From NCBI GenBank assembly GCA_030068525.1, contig JASJOS010000008.1:1-64000 (forward strand): DNA of 64,000 bases. The letters run 5' to 3'. This document shows, piece after piece, positions 59,535-64,000 of this stretch. The stretch's first letter is position 1. Each line of letters starts with the position of its first letter. Position numbers and translations under genes: made by a program. This DNA is from Xanthocytophaga flava. GTDB taxonomy: Bacteria > Bacteroidota > Bacteroidia > Cytophagales > 172606-1. The notes under the pieces are model-generated. The model was not told the origin of the DNA and ran no database searches. It was given only the letters and a program-made list of their open reading frames with translations.

Positions 59535-61880
59535 TTAGATCGAGTATTTTAGAGTTACTAGAAAGTTTCGGGTAGGGCCAGGGGAGAACTGATTGGAGTA
59601 AATCGCATTGGCGAAGTACCGTTCGTTACATATATTGTTAAGATTCAGCCTTATATTGATTCGTCCCAGGCGATACCCAATAGCCACATCAGTCACTGTA
59701 TAGGCTGGAAGAGCATAGGTGTTGGCACTGTTTGTGAACGTGTCACTCATATAGTTGACTCCTGCTCCCAGATTTAATCCTTTCAGTACTGCGTATTGCC
59801 ATTCATAGTTTAGCCACAGATTCAGCATATTGACAGGCGCAAAAGATACTCTTTTTCCTGCAACCGGATTTATCTCACTACCTTCATATGGAAGGTATTT
59901 TGCTTTAGAGAATGTATACCCTGCTGTCACATCCAGTCCTCTGTAAAGACTTCCACTGATTTCTACTTCAAATCCTTTGGATTCTGCAGAGCCAATCCGT
60001 TTGTAGATAGCTCCTGCAAGTGCTTCTACCTGATTGTTTTTTCGCATATAATAAAAAGCAAGACTGGCTGTCCAGCCTGAACGCTCCAGACGAGAGCCTA
60101 TCTCTGCCTGATAACCAGTTTCCGGATCAAACGTTTCTCCATTGGGTGCAATTCGGCGGGAAGGTTTAAAGTAAGTAGAATACGAACTATAAACAGACAA
60201 AGGCTCAAAAGGTTGATATACCAGTCCAAACCGATAGGTCAATGCATTTTTAGAAATAGTGGATTTTGGGCCTTCTTCGGTTACATGCCGGGTTGCGTCT
60301 ACCTGATTGGTATAGTAGCTGCCATTAAAGATGTCATATCGTAATCCTATCAGTGCTTTCAAATACTCTGCAACCTTGATCCAATCCTGTATATATACTC
60401 CATGCACATTTTCCATAGTAGCCCTATAATTCTGGTCTGTGAAGGAAATATACCCCTGATTGAGAATCGGATTATGAATAGGAATTGTAGCGTTTTTTCC
60501 TGGACCATAGACATCTCCGTTATAGGTCTTCCTGTCCAGTATACTGAGTGCATAACCTACTAATACTTTGTGTTCAATACAGCCAGTAAGCCATTCGCTG
60601 GTTAGTTCAAGCTGGTTTTGAAGAGGCTTGGTCAGGTGGTTGAAATAAAACGGAAAGGATCGGGTAAGTGAATCCAGTGAGGCATTGACAGAAAGTTCTT
60701 CTGTTGAAAAATAGTTGATATTGTCATCATAATAGGATAGCTGATCTGACAGTTTTACTTTTTCAGAGAACTGGTGCACATATTTGAGCTGATAGTCGAA
60801 ATGAGTATGCTTTAAAAAGTCAGCAGGGTCATTGTACCGCGTATCGACATCTATTCCAGGTATTTTTTTACTGCCTTCCAGCATAGGAATGCCTGTGTCT
60901 GTATCATAGTTATCGTTGTTTACACCCACTGTCAGATAAAACAAATCTTTGCTGGTAGGAGTATATTCCAGTGCCAGGTAGGCATTGTTTGTAGTAGAAC
61001 CAGAATATCGATACCCTTCTGTATCGGACATCCCAAAGTCAACCCGATACCGCAACTGGTTACTGATAGAACCGGAAGCTCCAGCTCTCATTCGGCGGGT
61101 GTTGTAACTTCCGTAAGTTGCTGAAAATTCCGCTTTAAATTCTTTCGTTGGGCGCTTTCTAACAATATTGATAATCCCTCCCAGCGCTGAATGTCCAAAC
61201 AAAACGGAAGCGGGACCTTTCAACACTTCTATACTTTCTACATTAGCCAGATTAGTTGTAGGGGCACTGGTGGAGATGTTGTGTCTTTCGTCTCTGACCC
61301 CATCAACAAGTAGTACGAAATTGCTGAACCCCCGGATGGTAAAATGCTGAAATCCCCCATAGGTATTATTCGCTCGCACTCCTGTAGTATTCTTCATTGC
61401 TTCACCCAGATCATCCGCTCCACGCTGTTCTATAGTCTTTATAGAAACGGAAGAGGTAGTCAGTGGGATATCTCGCAGGGGAATTGCCTGTTTGGTGATC
61501 GCAGTGAAATCGGATTTTCTGTCGGATGTAATCACTATTTCCGACAACTCATTGGTCTTGCTGTTAAGCTGATAATTTAGCGAAATTCTTTGTCCTGCGT
61601 TTACCACAATAGTTTGTTTTAATGCCTGATAGCCAATGCCACTAATGGATAATACATATTTTCCGGCAGGTATATTTTTGAGTAGAAAGTGCCCCGTTTC
61701 ACTGCTGGTAGTACCATATGCCGTTTCATCCAGGCCAATGGTCATATTAGGGAGTGGTTCTTTATTTTCGGATTGGATATATCCGGAAATACTACCCTTT
61801 TCAGATTGAGCCAGCATACATAAAGGCAGAAATAATAGACAAAAAAATAGAGGCAACTTTTGTTGTAGAGACTTATTCAT
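59535..61880 (-). CDS. TonB-dependent siderophore-type receptor
   Basis: 781 residues from the ATG at 61880, chosen because it begins a signal peptide (MNKSLQQKLPLFFCLLFLPL...AQ); a longer frame to 62129 runs into non-coding leader. Carboxypeptidase-like N-domain (KGSISGYIQSENKEPLPNMTIGL), TonB-plug NELSEIVITSDRKSDFTAI, FTIRGFSNFVLLVDGVRDER, NVESIEVLKGPASVLFGHSALGGIINIVRKRP; barrel ends GPTRNFLVTLKYSI. Siderophore-receptor type by plug motifs; paired with a PepSY protein. Preceded by a cobalamin riboswitch about 470 bases upstream, suggesting corrinoid regulation. Inferred substrate: corrinoid or metal chelate. Confidence 0.9.
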   Translation of the reverse strand: MNKSLQQKLPLFFCLLFLPLCMLAQSEKGSISGYIQSENKEPLPNMTIGLDETAYGTTSSETGHFLLKNIPAGKYVLSISGIGYQALKQTIVVNAGQRISLNYQLNSKTNELSEIVITSDRKSDFTAITKQAIPLRDIPLTTSSVSIKTIEQRGADDLGEAMKNTTGVRANNTYGGFQHFTIRGFSNFVLLVDGVRDERHNISTSAPTTNLANVESIEVLKGPASVLFGHSALGGIINIVRKRPTKEFKAEFSATYGSYNTRRMRAGASGSISNQLRYRVDFGMSDTEGYRYSGSTTNNAYLALEYTPTSKDLFYLTVGVNNDNYDTDTGIPMLEGSKKIPGIDVDTRYNDPADFLKHTHFDYQLKYVHQFSEKVKLSDQLSYYDDNINYFSTEELSVNASLDSLTRSFPFYFNHLTKPLQNQLELTSEWLTGCIEHKVLVGYALSILDRKTYNGDVYGPGKNATIPIHNPILNQGYISFTDQNYRATMENVHGVYIQDWIKVAEYLKALIGLRYDIFNGSYYTNQVDATRHVTEEGPKSTISKNALTYRFGLVYQPFEPLSVYSSYSTYFKPSRRIAPNGETFDPETGYQAEIGSRLERSGWTASLAFYYMRKNNQVEALAGAIYKRIGSAESKGFEVEISGSLYRGLDVTAGYTFSKAKYLPYEGSEINPVAGKRVSFAPVNMLNLWLNYEWQYAVLKGLNLGAGVNYMSDTFTNSANTYALPAYTVTDVAIGYRLGRINIRLNLNNICNERYFANAIYSNQFSPGPTRNFLVTLKYSI

Positions 61881-62349
61881 AGAGAAATACAAGGTCGAGG
61901 TTTTGTAGAGTAAGCGATTGGTAAACAGGCTGGAAGCTGATGAAACAGGTTGGAGCCCAGGTGGAATATTTTTACCTACCACTTTTGCCTCAAGGACATG
62001 ATCTTTTACTATCTGATGGGTACTTGTTGACTCATCATCAAAAATACTCTTTCTGTCTAACGGTATATAGACAGTTAATAGGTGGCTCTGGCTATCAGTG
62101 TGCGGATAGCAGCCATAAGGTGTTTGCATACTTTTAACTGTGTTAAGATGAATAGTTAAAAGCTCTTACACTCCACAATGTAACAAGGGATAAAATCATA
62201 GACAGGGGAGAGATCTGACTGAAAACAGACATGCATCTGATGAGGTTCATCTACGTGAACCGCCTCAGATCCATAGTTTGTAAAAATTTCAGAACAGAAA
62301 ATCACCACACCTGACCGTGCTTCAAACCGCGAAAGCATTGTCATACTGG

Positions 62350-62525
62350 AAAAGGCAGGTCTCCTGACTTGTAACACGTATACCATCCTTCCCATATCAT
62401 TGATACAGTGGACAAACAAGGGTATACGCTTTGAAGGTTACTTACAGTTGCGCGACAGTTCGTGATTTTCACACGATTCCCTATTAATCGGCATTATGCA
62501 GAACCTCTTCCAGAGGGTATAAAGT
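62350..62525 (-). promoter_or_regulatory. cobalamin (B12) riboswitch
   Basis: Minus strand carries the conserved AGTCAGGAGACCTGCC (B12 box, 62354-62369), GAACTGTCGCGCAACTGTAA (62443-62462), GGGAATCGTGTGAAAATCACG (62461-62481) and CCACTG...GGGAAGG features of the adenosyl-cobalamin aptamer. It reads toward the TonB receptor start at 61880; 62349-61881 is a long gene-free leader with a CTTTTAACT / AGTTAAAAG hairpin at 62131-62162 that could be the expression platform. Known Bacteroidota B12 riboswitches repress corrinoid uptake genes. Confidence 0.9.
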
Positions 62526-62712
62526 AAAGAACTTACATGAAGGGGGCGAATATACGTGATTTATCTGATTTGGATGTAGGTTTAGATTAATTCCTCTTTT
62601 GTTATGCAATTCCATGGATAGGAAGATTGTTTGCTATGCGAGGTATAAACCCTGGTTTTGGTATCCGGTACGGATTATTATATTAGGAAGAATCAAGATG
62701 GATTTATTAATG

Positions 62713-62755
62713 AAAAGACACTGATTTGAACCTATAATTCGAATCAGTGTCTTTT
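62713..62755 (-). terminator. terminator
   Basis: AAAAGACACTGATT / AATCAGTGTCTTTT 14-bp perfect stem with 15-base loop and flanking T-runs, 82 bases after the metallophosphoesterase stop; also insulates the riboswitch. Confidence 0.85.
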
Positions 62756-62836
62756 TGTTTCAAATGAGATTTAGGAAGATGAGAAAGTTTCATCGTTTAC
62801 TAACAATTACATGCTGAATTAGCTGACCAGTAAGCA

Positions 62837-63622
62837 TCATGGTGCTACTATCAGATGTTCTACAGGTTGGTTCTCCTTTTCCTGAAGTGGTAATTCATAC
62901 AAGAAGAAAGGATTAGTATAACCCGCATTATGTAATACAGGTTTGGCAACATTGAACACCTTTACACCTTGTTTGGTGGCACCTTCCAGGTGTCCATGAT
63001 GTGCATGCCCATGAAAGGCAACCGTTACTTCCCTGCGATCCAGCGGTTCTGCTAAGTAGGATGATCCAAGAAAAGGGAAAATCTCCTCAGGTTCGCCAAC
63101 CACCGTTTCTTTGATAGGAGAGTAATGTAATACAGCCACTTTTAGTATATCAATATCATCTCCCTCCAGGCGATACAATGCCTGATCCAGTTTCAAGGAT
63201 TCTTCCACTGCCGCCTGTACATACGCTTTATTCATTTCTTCGCCAAAACGGGGTAGCATAAAGCGGTCAAAGCCCCCGCCAAACCCTTTTACTCCTGCAA
63301 AACCCACTCCATTGATAACCACTGATTCTCCATCCAATACATGAATCTTGTTATTACATAAAACATGTCTGATTTCATCCTGTTGATTATCATGATAATC
63401 ATGATTACCCAGTACTGCTATCACCGGAATAGAGCAAACACTCAATTCCTCAAGCAAGATCTCAGCCTCACTGGCTTGTCCGGTATCTGTCAGATCCCCA
63501 CACAGAATCAGCGCAAATGCCTGTTCTGATACAGACTGAAAGCATTCTTTCCATTTGCCACGGTCAGTCGCTTTAATATGAATATCGCCAATAGCAGCGA
63601 TTTGTTTGCTCTTTAAAGTCAT
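62837..63622 (-). CDS. metallophosphoesterase, 261 aa
   Basis: Calcineurin-like phosphoesterase: GDIHIK (motif D-x-H), CGDLTDTG, VLGNHDYH (GNHD), AVLHYSP and FHGHAHHGH give the full dimetal site, so an active phosphodiesterase or phosphatase is likely. Followed by SxxVNxVGFAGVKGFGGG in which the GGG run is notable. No signal peptide. It begins 2 bases after the partial nucleotidyltransferase-like gene stops, so they form one operon. Substrate unknown. Confidence 0.9.
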   Translation of the reverse strand: MTLKSKQIAAIGDIHIKATDRGKWKECFQSVSEQAFALILCGDLTDTGQASEAEILLEELSVCSIPVIAVLGNHDYHDNQQDEIRHVLCNNKIHVLDGESVVINGVGFAGVKGFGGGFDRFMLPRFGEEMNKAYVQAAVEESLKLDQALYRLEGDDIDILKVAVLHYSPIKETVVGEPEEIFPFLGSSYLAEPLDRREVTVAFHGHAHHGHLEGATKQGVKVFNVAKPVLHNAGYTNPFFLYELPLQEKENQPVEHLIVAP

Positions 63623-63624
63623 AT

Positions 63625-64000
63625 CTATACGCTTTTCATTGTGATTGTTTTATAATTCCATTCCCGAACGTCAATATCATACTGCGTCTGATCAATGAGA
63701 GGCCCAAGACACAACGTTTGTTGGGGTGTTGGTAAATCATACTGTTCCTTGGCTTTTGCCAGTAACTCCTCCATTAACCATTGGGGAACCAGATCTCTTT
63801 TTGACGGATAACAAAACTGGAAACTAAGCAGCTGAGCCAAGAGCAGTTGCCAATGTATCTCCAGATGCGTCCATACCCGGTTCCAGTTCAAACGGTCTCC
63901 ATAACGCACAATCAGGTGGTTCAAGTCAGCTCCATCAAACCGCTCCCGGTTTTGTACATAGATTTTACACCAGAACAACTCTTCCGCAGATAAAAACTGA
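63625..64000 (-). CDS. nucleotidyltransferase-family protein, C-terminal part (cut by window edge)
   Basis: The frame stays open through the window end, where FLSAEELFWCKIYVQNRERF precedes a TTG; the true start is beyond 64000. The visible part matches the C-terminal helical half of nucleotidyltransferase-family proteins (QNRERFDGADLNHLIVR, HWQLLLAQLLSFQFCYPSKRD, PQWLMEELL), in which the catalytic motif is upstream, outside the window. Operonic with the metallophosphoesterase, a pairing seen in other bacteria. No claim beyond fold. Confidence 0.6.
   Translation of the reverse strand, partial: QFLSAEELFWCKIYVQNRERFDGADLNHLIVRYGDRLNWNRVWTHLEIHWQLLLAQLLSFQFCYPSKRDLVPQWLMEELLAKAKEQYDLPTPQQTLCLGPLIDQTQYDIDVREWNYKTITMKSV

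Overview
The window reads as a chromosomal segment of a Bacteroidota bacterium, most likely order Cytophagales. Evidence is a PorP/SprF-type protein, type IX secretion C-terminal signals of both kinds (type A and CHU_C/type B), SprB-like repeats, TonB-dependent receptors with carboxypeptidase-like N-terminal domains, ECF sigma/anti-sigma pairs, PAS-HisKA proteins and TAnnTTTG-type promoters. No plasmid or rRNA genes are seen.

Layout. (1) 0.1-6.8 kb: two tandem ATPase + HNH nuclease pairs resembling Septu (PtuA/PtuB) anti-phage systems, followed by a SUKH/SMI1-like protein. (2) 6.9-10.8 kb: two copies of a REP-associated tyrosine transposase (RAYT), the first broken, both carrying REP-like palindromes inside the reading frame, interleaved with small accessory genes and decayed fragments of an XRE gene tail. 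(3) 10.9-12.2 kb: HxlR/SDR module. (4) 12.2-23.8 kb: mostly minus-strand phage-derived genes (amidase, holin-like protein, XRE regulator, ASCH-like, VRR-NUC nuclease, VapE/BT4734 primase-helicase, DEAD-box helicase, excisionase-like HTH) with an iteron-like region and no capsid or packaging genes; two plus-strand genes (cupin, polysaccharide deacetylase) lie inside it. (5) 23.8-26.0 kb: gene-poor, with a candidate small RNA and a MITE-like element. (6) 26-35 kb: lipoproteins, M1 peptidase, LRR protein, a second HxlR/SDR module and a WKNGK-repeat lipoprotein. (7) 35-50 kb: TonB receptor, two ECF sigma/anti-sigma operons, a PorP/SprF - secreted LRR - CHU_C cluster, and a small ABC unit. (8) 50-55.6 kb: ArsR/SRPBCC, YD-like lipoprotein, nucleotidyltransferase, third HxlR/SDR module, tRNA-Leu-like locus. 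(9) 55.6-64 kb: PAS-HisKA protein, lipoprotein, cobalamin-riboswitch-led TonB receptor + PepSY operon, metallophosphoesterase and a partial nucleotidyltransferase.

The most unusual content is non-coding. Two arrays (16463-16689 and 52795-53075) hold 17 imperfect 18-bp palindromes of form TG-N4-GARYTC-like core-N4-CA at an exact 28-bp period (18 bp + 10-bp variable spacer), each with one interruption; the first lies directly upstream of an 81-residue XRE regulator whose C-terminal coding region also recurs as decayed fragments at six or more other loci. Separately, six dispersed ~165-nt elements keep the same hairpins through compensatory changes, suggesting a structured RNA or ssDNA element. 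REP-like pairs nested in RAYT genes, a ~108-bp MITE-like family and an iteron-like origin complete an unusually repeat-rich region.

All functional names come from motif reading by eye; no database search was run.
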